A DNA stretch of 64,000 nucleotides, from NCBI GenBank assembly GCA_021229015.1, contig CM037789.1, positions 29,989,452 to 30,053,451 on the forward strand, written 5' to 3'. Of the stretch, positions 42,125-53,969 are shown piece after piece. Every line of letters starts with the position of its first letter. Positions within the stretch are counted from its first letter, which is position 1. The notes beneath the pieces were generated by a model. That model was not told the origin of the DNA. It did no database searches and worked only from the letters and a program-made list of their open reading frames with translations. The translations under genes were made by a program, and so were the position numbers. This DNA is from Solen grandis. Lineage: Eukaryota > Mollusca > Bivalvia > Adapedonta > Solenidae.

Positions 42125-42200
42125 TTTGTAAGTTGTATTCGGGGTTCGAGCTCACGTCATTCCGGTTGTGAGACGGATGCTTCTACCATTCGGTCTTCAT
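42125..42200 (-). repeat. tRNA-like fragment
   Basis: Minus strand: GACCGAATGGTAGAAGCATC (A-box-like) and GAGCTCGAACCCC (B-box-like). Decayed. Confidence 0.4.
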
Positions 42201-42295
42201 TTATAACTCTTCCAAAAGTATGCACATGTATACTTAATATTCAATCGCAAATTGGGAATCGTCTTTTAATTATTTTCTTTTTTGAACCCATTTTT

Positions 42296-42969
42296 AGCTC
42301 ACCAGAGCACGAAGTGCTCAGGGTGAGCTATTGGGATCACCCTTCGTCCGTCGTCGTCCGTCGTCTGTCGTCCGTCGTCAACAATTTGCTTTAAAAGACA
42401 TCTCCTCTTAAACCGCTGGACAGAATTTGATAAAACTTGGCATGTATGATCCGTGGGTGGGCCTCTACAAAAATTGCTCAAATAAAGTTGATCCATGAAG
42501 AACTCTGGTTGCCATGGCAACAAATAGAAAAAATAATTGAAAACTTTGAAAATCATCTCCTCTGAAACCGCTGGACAGAATTTGATAAAACTTGGCATGT
42601 ATGATCCTTGGGTGGGCCTCTACAAAAATTGCTCAAATAAAGTTGATCCTTTGAAAAATAAGGCCCCTAGGGGGTTGGCTAATTTCCTTGTATACTCTAT
42701 ATAGAAAACATCAAAATACTTTTTTTATGAAGCCAGCTGTGTGAATTTAATTTCCTTTGACCCAAATGGTTACCTCATGATTGTATACCAATATGGCTAA
42801 AATAAAGTTAATTCTTAAAAAAATGAGGCCCCTAGGGGGTTGGCTAATTCCCTTATATACTCTATATAGAAAACATCAAAATTCTTCTTCTGTGCAAAGG
42901 TCAATTTGGGGCCGAAATTTGGCCCCATTCCCATCCGTAAAAGTATATATTTTTCCTCAACTGAAGGTG

Positions 42970-43000
<31 letters not shown>

Positions 43001-43930
43001 AAATAAAATAAAATAAAAATAAAATAAAAAATAAAATAATAATAAAAAAATAAAATAAAAGACCGTTAAATGATCCGCATTTTTAGCTTTTCTCTGCATT
43101 TTACACACTTCTCCTTCTCAATTTGTTTTGTTTTTTCTCATGTAACTGGTAATCCGCCTGATAATCTAAAGAGAACTAAAAAGAGAGAGGAAAAAACTTG
43201 AAATGAGCTTATCTGTTTAACTTTTTTTTTCATTTTTTCCCACATAAAATTCTGCCATGGCGATGTCACGTACGCAAATTGCCGATTTTGTTACGAAAAT
43301 ATTTTAATGTAGAGATGCATTGTTTTGTGGATAAAAGCTAAAAAGACACACTGTGGGTAATTTGGAGAGTACTTTAAGTATTTTGCAAAATAGATTCACA
43401 ACTTTCTCTGACCATGTAAATAAAATTAATAACCAAAAAAGCTTTGCATTTCTAAATGTCATCAGTTTTCGCGGATTTACTTTCTCTTTTGACAACTTGT
43501 AAATAAAAGGAATCTGAAACGATATTAAAGAATTTTCGAAATATTTTGTTCCAGACTGTTATTTAAAAGTTTAATCATGTTATGTAAAAGTTAAATCAAC
43601 CATTTTAACGAACTGCTTTCATTTTCTTCCCATACAAAAAGCCCTGTGTCTTTCAAACTATCATGATAAATTCTGCTAGTTTATTTTTCGAACACCATTC
43701 ACATCGTGTAACTTCAACTGATAATACAATATATTATATTATCTTCAATTAATAAATTTCAGAATTTTACTTCCATGAAATAAATGGTCAGGATTGATTT
43801 CATGAATGTCTGCCATGATTGCTAAAATGAAGTTGATCTCTGGTTTGTCATTTGATTTCCTTATAGAAAAAATCATCTTGAATATGCTGATTTACTGGTG
43901 AGCGTTTATGGCCCTTGGGCCTCTTGTTTA
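42296..43930 (+). mobile_element. Hairpin-ended repeat with CGTCC run (Helitron/Helentron-like)
   Basis: Begins with a 36-base hairpin, TAGCTCACC...GGGTGAGCTA with inner GAGCAC-GAA-GTGCTC, then TTCGTCCGTCGTCGTCCGTC. Two internal duplications follow: the CATCTCCTCTTAAACCGCTG module at 42399 and 42554 (period 155), and the GAGGCCCCTAGGGGGTTGGC module at 42660 and 42827 (period 167). It ends with CTGGTGAGCG, hairpin GGCCC-TT-GGGCC, then TCTTGTTTAAA, as does the fragment at 2546-2590. No protein-coding remnant is visible. Boundaries rest on the shared end motif and are approximate; class is inferred. Confidence 0.7.
42972..43062 (+). repeat. C(n)-A(n)-(AAAAT)n low-complexity tract
   Basis: About 16 C, then 13 A, then AAATAAAAT units, inside the 42296-43930 repeat. 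Confidence 0.9.
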
Positions 43931-43934
43931 AATA

Positions 43935-45060
43935 TACTTAGAGTTATTTTTTCATTTCCGATATGAAATGATAAATAATAATTTTAATACGTCTCAAAGG
44001 ACGCCTGCTGCTTTGAGCTGCCATTTATAGTATTATATCAGAACTTTAATCCCAGATGAGAAAATTAAATTGCTCACACCATGGCTTTCAACAAATAGAA
44101 AACGGCTCAAATTTACAGATCAGATATATCGAAGACTTCTTAAGGTCATTTTCTCTTGGGTAATTGACATCTCCAGACTTGGTATTCTGTGAGTCATTTA
44201 TTAACTTATCATTTTATCTGCCATTAAGCCTTTTATCACTCGTAACAGACACGTCACGTCACAATGCTTCGGGAAAAAAGTTTTGAAAGAAAAAAACAAA
44301 AAAAACATGATCACATATTTGGAACGTCTAGACCGTCATATGTTTTGTGGTCTTCGTGTTAGGTCACACGCATACTACATCTCTGTTATTCGGTGCTAGA
44401 TATATACTTCTTAATTATCATGAGCGGGCGGTAAATCAGAATATTTTGTTTAACAGTCACCACGTTAGATTAACTGTGCAAGATATCAGGATGGTTCTGA
44501 TTAATGATAGGTTGGTTACTGTTCATGTTTTTTTTTGTTTGTTTTTTTGTTTTGCTTTTAAGTGAATTACTGCGATATGAGTAAAAAAGTGTATTTGATA
44601 ACTTTTAAACATTTTAAAAATTTAAAGAATATATTTACAGTCATAACCATAAGAAAATGTGTCTTTTATTTTAATTTTTTTTTTTTTTTTTTTGAAGATG
44701 CAAAAATTTATTTCATCTCATAAAATCGTGAAACGCATATACAATTCTCAATTTTCCAATGCTTAGTCACTCGTGAAAATACATTTTCCGAAGCACTTGA
44801 CACGATGAAATTGCATCTTCCACATAAAAAGAACAAATACTCTCTACATAACAAGCCTTTGTTAAAATGATTTGTCTGTATTTGACTCTGAATGAATAAC
44901 CAAATAAGCTTGTCTGGCGCAGTTCAAATTATTTTATGATATTTTGTTCAGTGCGTTAATAGAGTTGTTGTTGCTATGCTTACCGTCACGTCGACCCCTT
45001 TTTGAATGACTGGAATGATTATTTACTCATTAAACAAACAAACAAAAACCCTTTTGTGGC
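43935..45060. other. No recognisable gene
   Basis: AT-rich, with T runs at 44529-44555 and 44675-44693. No gene-like frame. Confidence 0.5.
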
Positions 45061-45089
45061 GGACGCTTATACTGCTCGGCAACAGGTTG

Positions 45090-45290
45090 TTTTAGATTAT
45101 CGCCGCATTGAAAATATTTCAGTCATATAGTGACATCCGGGTAATTACGGATTAAGGCAGACCCTGGGCGTGCGGAGGCGCTTGTGTGGAACCACTGTCA
45201 AATCGCAAGCATATTGGAAGATTCTATCCGTGTGAGCTTGCCGTGACTCGAACTTTCAGTGGCAAGGGGCTAGGTGTCGATAGCAAGTCA
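45090..45290 (-). mobile_element. SINE-A copy, old
   Basis: ATTATCGCCGCATTGAAAAT, TCAGTCATATAGTGACATCC, GTGTGGAACCACTGTCAAAT, GTGACTCGAACTTTCAGTGG. Confidence 0.7.
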
Positions 45291-45292
45291 AC

Positions 45293-45293
<1 letters not shown>

Positions 45294-45327
<34 letters not shown>
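45294..45327 (+). repeat. (AT)n microsatellite
   Basis: About 16 AT units directly next to the SINE-A head. Confidence 0.95.
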
Positions 45328-45328
<1 letters not shown>

Positions 45329-45329
45329 A

Positions 45330-46420
45330 GATTTTAAATTATATAATTATATAAGGTTTACAAACTTCTTTGCTGTAATCTAAATATCGTATACTGTAAG
45401 TAATGTATGTTCGGTAAATACCGTTTATATTTTAGTTAACAATGTTGTATTTTTCTAACTAACAATGCTATAAGATTGCCTTCTAAGTCCGCAAATGTGA
45501 TCACATGTTTTATTTATTTATTCAGTTCTACTAGAGAAAAAAACAACAACAAACAACTACAATCACTCACAATATGAACGCGGTAGATTATTAATATGAA
45601 TTCACGGCACTAAAATGCCATATAGAGTGAATTCCACTTTAATTCGTAAAACTACTCGGCTATATTTGGCGGTGTTCGGATAAATATTTCGTTAGTATTA
45701 GGCGAGATTTCCGATTGATTCCACTAGGTTGGCGCATGTATGTCTTACTAAGTTAGAGAGGTTATATCAGTATTGCGCTATCAAATCGTCCCGTGTGGAG
45801 ATCATATGCTTTTAATAGAATTTCATATGATTACTAAAAGGATGCCATTTCTATCCATGCATATTTAATCAAAAGAGCTATTTTCTATGTAGTAAAGTTT
45901 ATTAGATTTTAAAGACATTGGAATACAGACAAGCAGAATAAATAACAATTTGACATACCTAATTTCAAATATTTGGAAAAATTGTATTTAAATATAACTT
46001 ATTTTAAGTTGTATAAATAAGATTTGAGTGCCTAGAAAATATAACCAAATAACTTGCTTTCAAATTTAGCTAAACGAAAATTCAAGACAAATTTTGTTGG
46101 CTTTCAGATAAATATGATTAAGCAAAAAGAAAAAAATCTGACAAATGATGCCAGAATCTGATTTAATTTGAGAAAACGCAATCAATCGCTTTTGATAAAT
46201 GGGTTGAGACATTTGTTTAATGTACTGTTGACATTTTTAAGAAAATACAATGATATAAATATAAGAACTGTTGAATCAGAAATTGAAAGTAATTTTGAAA
46301 TACGTATGTTTTTTCGATTTATCATCCAACTGACCCAAATATTTAGACATTTTAGAATTTTGTCCAAAAAAAAAAAAAACCAGATGCAGTGCTGCCTCAG
46401 ATATTATTTACGTTGTTTTG
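45330..46420. other. AT-rich stretch without recognisable gene
   Basis: Overlapping frames at 46168-46434 (+) and 46182-46367 (-) have no recognisable domain. Confidence 0.5.
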
Positions 46421-46421
46421 A

Positions 46422-46690
46422 ATTTAAAGTTTGATTTGACAGAAATTCAGTCGTATATAAAAGTCTGGAGTAATTAAAGTTTGATTTGACAGAAATTCAG
46501 TCGTATATCACAGTCTGGAGTAACTTAAAAGGTCCATAGAGGCACCGGGCAGAATCACCGACCTGAAAGGCTCCATCTTGTTAAAGATATGACTGTTCGA
46601 ATCGGGATTCAAATTAAAAGTGAAAACCAATAATATAGAAAGTCAGCAACTATAATTACGTGACCACTCAGCGCTCTCTTGCGTCCGACG
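46422..46690 (-). mobile_element. SINE-A copy, old, with 50-bp tandem duplication
   Basis: AATTAAAGTTTGATTTGACA GAAATTCAGTCGTATAT with AGTCTGGAGT is repeated twice (46421-46471, 46472-46521). Then AGGCACCGGGCAGAATCACC, CGAATCGGGATTCAAATT follow SINE-A order. Confidence 0.6.
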
Positions 46691-46899
46691 TGGCATTACG
46701 CAAGTCAGTCATGTTTTCCTGACTTTGGGGAAATCATTCTTAGAACTAAGGGCACGCTTAGCATCAGGCAGTCGTTACCATTTCACAAACTTGGTACACT
46801 GCCTCCAGACGCCAAATCCACTACTTAAAGCTGCTTTGTCACTTTATTGATTATCTTATCTCACCAAAAAATCGAGAAAGGGAGATTGCCAGGCCCATT

Positions 46900-46962
46900 A
46901 ATATTATTTTATAACTTTTATAATTATAATTATTTTTATTATTATTATTATTATTTTTTTGA
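46900..46962 (+). repeat. (TTA)n/(TAATTA) low-complexity tract
   Basis: TTATAATTATAATTATTTTT then ATTATTATTATTATTATT. Confidence 0.85.
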
Positions 46963-47059
46963 TATAGAAAACATTTGGACTGTCAAAATGAAAGAAAAAA
47001 CGACATTGAATGCCCAATGGAAATTGTTCTCAATTACCATAATATACTAAAAATAATTT

Positions 47060-47700
47060 GTATCATATTGAAATATGAATTTCATTAAAAAGAGCATTAT
47101 TGTGTATCTCTCAGTAATTGTTTCAATCCTCCTGAGATTGGTAATATCGAAACCAGCTTCCTAGCTTATTAATTGCAAGATCATTAGTATGTATCGTTAA
47201 AGATCCTGTTTTTGTTAACTGAATAAACGCCAATGGAATGCATATACTTAAGCTACACATTACATGTTTAATTATAAAGCAATCATGGCAGACGAAAATT
47301 ATTAAAATACAAGCGACGCCAAAGTCTTTCTCTCTACCGTTGTTGTGTTCTATAATAATCAGGATAGAAACTAAAACACAACCACAACTCCAACGCCTAT
47401 TAGTAAGTTTGATGTTCTAGCTGGCGGCTTTTGTATGATAAGCAAGAGTGGAAATATAACAAAACCGACGCCTTTGTCTACGTTTAGCTTTATTGAATAG
47501 CACTGCTCAAAGATAAAGCAAAAATGTAAGCCCTGGCACCAATGCCTACGATTGGTTTCTTGGAAGGTACGTTTCAGTGATAAAGCATTGGGAAACTGCA
47601 GTAGAGATTGGTGTATTTGGTACGTTTCTATGATAAAGATGGAACTAAAACAGGGAACTTCTTTTCCTCTAACACATAAAAAACGGTTACTGTTATGAAT
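47060..47700. other. No recognisable gene
   Basis: Unassigned. Two TACGTTTC..TGATAAAG phrases (47569 and 47620) with TTGG-GTGTATTTGG between hint at a small direct duplication. Confidence 0.45.
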
Positions 47701-47711
47701 AAAACGTTTAC

Positions 47712-47879
47712 GTAACGTATCTCGCTCGTATTCGTTAGTGTAACGTATCTCGCTCGTATTCGTTAGTGTAACGTATCACGCTCGTATTCGTTAGTGTAAC
47801 GTATCACGCTCGTATTCGTTAGTGTAACGTATCACGCTCGTATTCGTTAGTGTAACGTATCACGCTCGTATTCGTTAGT
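47712..47879 (+). repeat. 28-bp minisatellite, six near-identical units
   Basis: GTAACGTATCWCGCTCGTAT TCGTTAGT repeats exactly at 28-bp steps from 47712. Units 1-2 have TCTCGC and units 3-6 have TCACGC; no other difference. Homogeneous, hence young. Confidence 0.97.
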
Positions 47880-47889
47880 GCAGAATCGA

Positions 47890-49110
47890 ATTGCATGGGT
47901 AGTCACTAAATGCGGAGCGATTAAGTTAAATCAGCTGCGGTAATTATTCAAAACAGCAATATCTGTTTTGACACAAGACTGTGGCTTTGTCGTCAGTTTA
48001 AAAACTAGTTTCACCTTCCTAAGTCCGAAACACCAAAACGACCTCAGCAATACTTCAAAATTATATTATACAAAGGCGTTATTCAGCTAGTTTTATAAAT
48101 GTTATAGCAGATGAGGCTGCATAAGTTCGCAGTACGGATCATTTTTCTTTCTGGTATAGCATTAGCTCAATCCATTCTTAATTTGTCTGGTAACATATGT
48201 TGCATGCAGCTTAGAGTAAAGGTTGTCTATTCATTATTGAATTGTGATCATAGTCCATCAAGTGATCGTGGAAATGTTTTATGGTAAATGCAAGACTTTA
48301 TAGACATTGAGCAAATAAATGCTCCAAGCCAACGGATGCTTTCATCTGCACTGAAATCTTTTCTAAGTATTTGAAGGACCATGATTATATTTTGATGATT
48401 AATGGATTACATTTGTTGCAAATTGCGAATGATTTCTAGAGAGCTATGAAAATCTCTTGGTAACTGCCAAATGGCACTGGCGTTTCATGTATGGGCACAC
48501 CACGATTTGCGCTAGGTGACATGACACGTAGTTGAATACCTTTTTAAATTGTCTATTGCTTTTTCATAACATCTGACTGCTGTTATAAAGATAATTATCC
48601 GAACTATTGCGTATTGCGACCACTCAAATGTTGTTAATAAACCATTGAGTACTCTTCAGATGTGTTTCGTTAAATATAAATCCGTAAGGAAACCGAATTT
48701 TTTTTGGTTCCTGGTAAGAAAATGACGCTGTAAGAACGACACTTTCCATCTGTCCAAAAAAAAAAGCAACAAGAAAAAAAAAACTTTATCATAGGACATC
48801 GATAACAAGCAAAATGCGATATATGAAAAGTAAAGGAATGATTCACACGCATACTTGGTAATGAACGGATCGATCGTTGAGATAAGGAACTTGTCGTCAG
48901 CAAAAACAGACTAAATGATGAGCACATTGTTGTTAACAGACCGTGTAAGGCTATGCAGGAAGGTTTTCTGCAACATTCAAATCCGTATCAGAGACTTTAA
49001 CATCTTTAGACAGTGCCTCTGCCAATCAAATTTGTTTGAAGGTCATTCTGATCGCTGTAGAGAGTTTCTCAGAAATCTGACATTTCAAATCTGATGAAAG
49101 TCTCTCGGTA
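47890..49110. other. No recognisable gene
   Basis: The 85-codon minus frame at 48670-48927 has no recognisable domain. Confidence 0.5.
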
Positions 49111-49118
49111 TTGATATA

Positions 49119-49304
49119 CAGTTGGACCTGTATTATAGCGGTCACCTGTACTAAGCGGCCAACCTGCATTCAGCGGTCAATTTTAATATTAACAAACTGT
49201 TACAGTAGTATTTTGTTATATATTTAAACTTCATTGAGCGATCACCTCTGTTTAGCGGCCACTTTCTTTGTTCCTTGTCTGACCGCTTAAAACAGGTCTG
49301 ACTG
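49119..49304. mobile_element. Tc1/mariner-type MITE (TA-flanked, GCGGTC repeats)
   Basis: Ends CAGTTGGACCTGTATTATAG and, reverse complemented, CAGTCAGACCTGTTTTAAGC, flanked by TA (49117-49118 and 49305-49306). CAGT-starting ends with TA duplication fit Tc1/mariner elements. Both ends hold two or three AGCGGYCACCTGTATTA-like units, the same unit as the satellite at 22962-23482. Related copy at 11655-11835. Confidence 0.8.
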
Positions 49305-49339
49305 TATCATTAAGACATTGCCTGTCGACATCGAAAAAG

Positions 49340-49445
49340 TGCTTAGTTATGATGGTGGACCAGTACATTGCGCCTGGGATGGATCGAACCTACAACCTTT
49401 GGATCCGCAGTTGGGTATGTTAACCACTGGATCATAGCGCCTTTA
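49340..49445 (-). repeat. tRNA-like fragment
   Basis: Minus strand: GGCGCTATGATCCAGTGGTT (A-box), AAAGGTTGTAGGTTCGATCC (B-box). Then GTCCACCATCATAACTAAGC. Resembles a SINE-B-type head. Confidence 0.5.
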
Positions 49446-49489
49446 AACTTAAGCACAACACTGATACCCGAGCTAAATAGTCCTATTCC

Positions 49490-49622
49490 TTATCACAAAA
49501 TATGTTGAACACCAAGCAAGATAGGTGTGCTAGTACCATTTGAAGCACACCGATATATTCCGCCTAGGGATCTAACCCATGACCATGCAGCTGACTCCTG
49601 ACCACTCGGCAACACGGGCCAG
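49490..49622 (-). mobile_element. SINE-C head and partial body
   Basis: Minus strand: GGCCCGTGTTGCCGAGTGGT head, CATGGGTTAGATCCC (B-box decayed), then CTTGCTTGGTGTTCAACATA. Confidence 0.65.
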
Positions 49623-49861
49623 ATCAAAAATGTAACGGACAATAAGACACTTTGACATAAACAATTGTCTTTGTTGTACAAGATTTGACCAGTAATGGTT
49701 AACATTGATCGAAAAATGTTGATTAAATAAAAATATAAAATTGTTACGCACTTTTCATGCTGGGAAAGGTTAAGTTACGGAAGGATGCGAGGCGTCGCGT
49801 GATAAACTTACCATTTGTGGATTTTGTTTTTATAATAAAACAAAACATTGGAGTGAAACAA

Positions 49862-49995
49862 AAGGTAGTTCCAGAACTGGTTGGCCCGGTGTCAGGATAC
49901 TGAGCGAGGATTCATGCTACATGTCTAGGGTGTGATACTGCAGTGTGGCAGCACAATATCTGAATACTATCGGCGGAACGTTTACCCAAATGATC
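49862..49995 (+). mobile_element. SINE-C fragment
   Basis: GGTAGTTCCAGAACTGGTTG GCCCGGTGTCAGGAT, TGTGATACTGCAGTGTGGCA, ATACTATCGGCGGAACGTTT. Confidence 0.85.
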
Positions 49996-50139
49996 TACTC
50001 GGTCTCTGTGATTAGGAGATATCGGTACTGTGAAATTATCCCTTTCATATAAGTCTTCCCTTAATTCTATGTGTAATTGGATTAATATTACTAGGTACAT
50101 TTGTCTGAAGACAGACCTAGCACGTTTCACATTGGGCGT

Positions 50140-50212
50140 CAGATTGAGACACGAACCCGTGGCCTTTTGCTTACGGAGCGAATGCTCTATCAACTGATCT
50201 ACCTTTTATATG
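50140..50212 (-). repeat. SINE-E tRNA-like head, best preserved
   Basis: Minus strand: AGGTAGATCAGTTGATAGAG CATTCGCTCC, AAGGCCACGGGTTCGTGTCT. Good A- and B-box candidates, but no pairing acceptor stem. Confidence 0.55.
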
Positions 50213-50314
50213 GATATAGTGTAACTGAATATCATTATACAAGATCAAGACTTTGCTGAAAATGGCTCCAGATATTTATTATACCAGAATATGAGCATGT
50301 TCTATTTTGTTATG

Positions 50315-50410
50315 TTACAGTATGTTATGTTATGCTATGAAACTTTGTCATACTTTGTTGTATTTTGTTGTGTTTTGTTATGCTGGGTTCCATTCTGTTG
50401 TGTTGGGGGC
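50315..50410 (+). repeat. Degenerate TATGT/TTTGT tract
   Basis: Runs of TTATGT, TGTTGTATTT and TGTTGTG at 5-10-bp spacing. Confidence 0.6.
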
Positions 50411-50704
50411 TATGTAATGTTTTAGTGTAAAATTTATTTTTCACCTGTTTTGAACTACTGTAACCTTTAACATCACGGCACGTTTTAGGTGATAGTAACA
50501 ATCACCTGGAAAGGCCCTTAAAAAGTTCTTGCCTCATTTGCGTTCTATCCCAAAATATTCCAGTCCGCAGTGATGTATACAAGGCAACGGTTACTGTAGT
50601 TCTATGTGTTGATTTTTTTAGGTAAACAGTTGGTTTAAAAAAAGGATTATGGAATCTTGTAACATTCCTTTTTTTCTATTATTATTTTATGGCAAATTTC
50701 GCAA

Positions 50705-50830
50705 AAAAGTGTCGTTGTCCAGTGGACACGTACCCGACTGCGGTTTTTAAAGCTGTTGGTTCGAACCCCGTTTGAGATGAGGATTTATTTAGGTCGTTTC
50801 AGCGGGTATCACTGGTTTTATTTTGGTAAA
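50705..50830 (+). mobile_element. SINE-B copy
   Basis: GTGTCGTTGTCCAGTGGACA CG (A-box), GCTGTTGGTTCGAACCCCGT (B-box), then TTATTTAGGTCGTTTCAGCG GGTATCACTGGTTTTATTTT, matching the order CTTCGTGAACTTCCCGGG..ACTGGTT at 18440-18604. Confidence 0.65.
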
Positions 50831-51264
50831 TGTTTGTGTGTGTGTATGTGTGCGTGTGTGTGTGAAAATATTCATTTATTTTCAGTAGAATATTAAAGGA
50901 AACACCAAATTGTATGATTTATGTATTAAAAACATGATAAAAAGTATATTTGCCAGATGCTGAGCGTCCAGAAAGTCTCATATTAGTGCTTTAATCCTAT
51001 TTCGGCAAAAATCTAATAAAAAAATCAGTTTTATTGTAATAAAACAACAACAAAGCAAACAAACATGGTGAGGTATACATTTGTTTTTACATTTTAGAAA
51101 GCCTTTATATCAGAGAAATGAATCTGAAAAAAAAAAGAAATCTGTACGTTGAATGTTTTATCAAGAAATATAAATAAAATTTTATTGCTTCTAGGTAGTT
51201 TTTGTATACATTTTGGTACTGACACAATGGTGTTTCTTTGCTTTTTTTTTCATGATGCATTGTG

Positions 51265-51353
51265 GGACTGCACTTTGGGGTCCAACGCACTCTGAGGTCT
51301 GAGGTGCGTAACAAGAGATAAAAACGGTTCTGAAGTATGATTATGATGATCAA

Positions 51354-51385
<32 letters not shown>

Positions 51386-51785
51386 CGGGGTAAAAACATT
51401 TTAGAAAGTGGAATAAAACGAACTGCTGGTGTGCATAGATAATGCCAGATTCAGTGATGACTTTATATTTTAATATATCTATAGCAATTTCGTTTAAGAA
51501 AATAACGAGAAGCACACGTCTGTTTATTGATATCAAATTTAAAAACAAATCCTACCATTACCTCCAGTACACTCCTTAAATCATTTTATATTAGCAAACT
51601 TCACTAAAAATCTGGCCTAAAAACCGTGAAATCACGTCCTTCATTCTCTTAAACATATGTTCAAAGAACTGACCCCAAAGTGCGTTGGATTTGCTATATA
51701 CTATCCGTATTAGTGCAACAATGCAACGCACTTTGGGGTCCAATTGTGACCTCAAAGTGCGTTGGACCTCAAAGTGCGTTCCCAC
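51265..51785. repeat. Cluster of GACCCCAAAGTGCGTTG motifs in both orientations
   Basis: The motif is at 51671-51687 (+), 51724-51740 (-), as GACCTCAAAGTGCGTTG at 51748-51764 (+), as CCTCAAAGTGCGTT at 51767-51780 (+), and as GCACTTTGGGGTCCAACGCA at about 51270 (-). The pair at 51671/51740 is a perfect 17-bp inverted repeat with a 36-base spacer. Two overlapping minus frames over this region have no recognisable domain. Confidence 0.75.
51354..51385 (+). repeat. (GAT)n microsatellite
   Basis: About ten ATG/GAT units. Confidence 0.95.
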
Positions 51786-52500
51786 AGAGCATGTTTGACA
51801 GTACTTCACCTTTAACTTAAAAAAACACATTGTGATAAAATATTCTATAAATATGATTTTGATATGTTTTTCAAGTATTCAGAATGCAATCGTTTATATT
51901 TTTATACTTTGATTTTTTTCAACAAATTTTAGGTAATGGAGACAATTAATTTTAAGCTCAATCTAGTCTTAAGAACTTATATGCAAAAAAATAGAAATAT
52001 CTGTCCGTTAAGGAATGAAAACCCCTCTTAAACGCCTTTAATAACCTTTTTTGACACAAATAACTGGATTCGTCAGGAATGATTAGGATAAACTTTAAGA
52101 ACTTGCTTCCAGTCGAGTTTAACCTAATTACCTTTTCGGAAAGAACATCTGCAACAAAATGTCTTCCTTGATGAATTCATAGGCTTGAGAAATTGGTTGA
52201 AATGACAAAGAAATCACGAAATAATAGTTACTGTACATAAAAAACGCCCCTAATGATGAATAAAGCGAAAAATTAGGCCAAATTACATCCGGGGATAATT
52301 GATTGCCTATGTTGAAAATTTGATGTCACATGATCAAATGTGCTCCTTTGATTTACGTTGCTTAGCAATCTTGCAATTTATATATTTCATTCTTGCCACA
52401 CAAAGCACGCGAGATATGGAGGCAGATGGACTTTTATAAATATTTCAGAAATTATTTACTCTCCCCAAAAATGCGCCCCTTCTCTAAAAATAATATACAA

Positions 52501-52600
52501 NNNNNNNNNNNNNNNNNNNNNNNNNNNNNNNNNNNNNNNNNNNNNNNNNNNNNNNNNNNNNNNNNNNNNNNNNNNNNNNNNNNNNNNNNNNNNNNNNNNN
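52501..52600. other. Assembly gap (100 N)
   Basis: A run of 100 N. Confidence 0.99.
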
Positions 52601-52621
52601 GTATTTAGCAGTAAGTAAATT

Positions 52622-52697
52622 CGTTTTTTGTTTGTTTTGTTTTGTTTTTGTTTTTTGTTGTTTTTTTTGTTGTTTTTTTTTTTTGGGGGGGGGGGGT
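52622..52697 (+). repeat. T(n)G low-complexity tract
   Basis: TTTTTTGTTTGTTTTG... ending in about 12 T and 12 G, directly right of the gap. Confidence 0.9.
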
Positions 52698-52699
52698 TT

Positions 52700-53485
52700 C
52701 GTGAAAAGTCTATTGAGCTTATATATTAGTCTAACATTATAGCTATAGTAATGTATGTAGTGTTTTGATTTTCATATGAAATATATAAACAAGCAACAGG
52801 TGCATTACAATTAGTATTTATTTCAATATAAGCAACAATGATATAAAAACAATAGATATCATTTCCACAGAAAAAAAGGGTAACTAGGCGCAAATGAGCG
52901 CAAATACATGACTAGAACACTTAGATTCAGTTCAGATTTTTTAAAAAGTTTCTTCTAAAGTTCCAGATGAAATAACTTACAGCACGTAAAAATATATATT
53001 AATACTCTTGAAAACATTTTTTGCAATGAAAGAACAACCGTGTATGGTAAATACACATCTTGCATCAAAATAACATTTGACATAAAAGAGAAGGGCATGT
53101 GTCACTATAAGTCTATAACGACACCATCGCTCAATACTTCATTATCTGATAAAGCGTAAGCTATGTACATCAAATATAATAACTTTTAAGTACTAGTTAA
53201 ATGTAGGTCATAACTTAATATTACTCATAACTTTAAACTTCTTACATATGAGAGCGAAAATCAAATAACATCTGGTATTTAAATCACGGAAAGGCCAAAT
53301 GACATTTCTTGTCGACGTGATAATAACAAAAATTGCTTGCTTAGAATGTAATACATGTACTTTATATCAAAAGGCGTGAACGCATTGCTTTATACATAAT
53401 GATCCGTAAAAAGCCCAAAATAGAAGACTTATAACCCTTTAATGTTTCAACCAATCACTTCACCTACTGTTCCGATACAACACAA
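52700..53485. other. No recognisable gene
   Basis: AT-rich, no structure seen. Confidence 0.5.
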
Positions 53486-53490
53486 CTCAA

Positions 53491-53737
53491 CTACAGGTCC
53501 AATATCAAACAGCATAAATACTGGTCAGAATCAAACAACATACCTACTGGTCAGTATCAATCAGCATACCTACTGGTCGGTATCAAACAACATACCTACT
53601 GGTCAGTATCAATCAGCATACCTACTGGTCGGTATCAAACAACATACCTACTGGTCAGTATCAATCAGCATACCTACTGGTCGGTATCAAACAACATACC
53701 TTCTGGTCAGTATCAAACCACACACCTATTGTTCATA
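53491..53737 (+). repeat. 26/52-bp minisatellite
   Basis: About nine 26-bp units based on ACATACCTACTGGTCAGTAT CAATCAG. Alternating CAGTATCAATCAG and CGGTATCAAACAA versions give a 52-bp period, exact for three copies between about 53536 and 53692. The 98-codon frame covering it is open only because 3 x 26 is stop-free. Confidence 0.97.
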
Positions 53738-53969
53738 AAAGCTTTAGATAAAACAAAACGATATCTGTCAGCATATGTAGACCAGAGTCAGATCTTGAGG
53801 CTTTTGCATTATTTGATATATGCAGTGTATATAAATGATCTATGACTTCTTGATCACAAATTTGCACCAATCACTGAATCAGGCAATCATTCGTGCTTAT
53901 GATCATATATAAGATTGCAAGTTCACATTATACTAATATGAATATATATGAGATGATCATTCCGACGAA

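Noticed and set aside
47712..47879. CRISPR-like array with 28-bp repeats
   Set aside because: Units are head-to-tail with no spacers.
51105..51548. 147-codon minus-strand frame
   Set aside because: Its centre is poly-isoleucine from the (GAT)n microsatellite and it runs through AT-rich filler; no domain.
53442..53738. 98-codon frame with repeating peptide
   Set aside because: A 26-bp repeat unit with no stops; the frame cycles every three units and has no start context.
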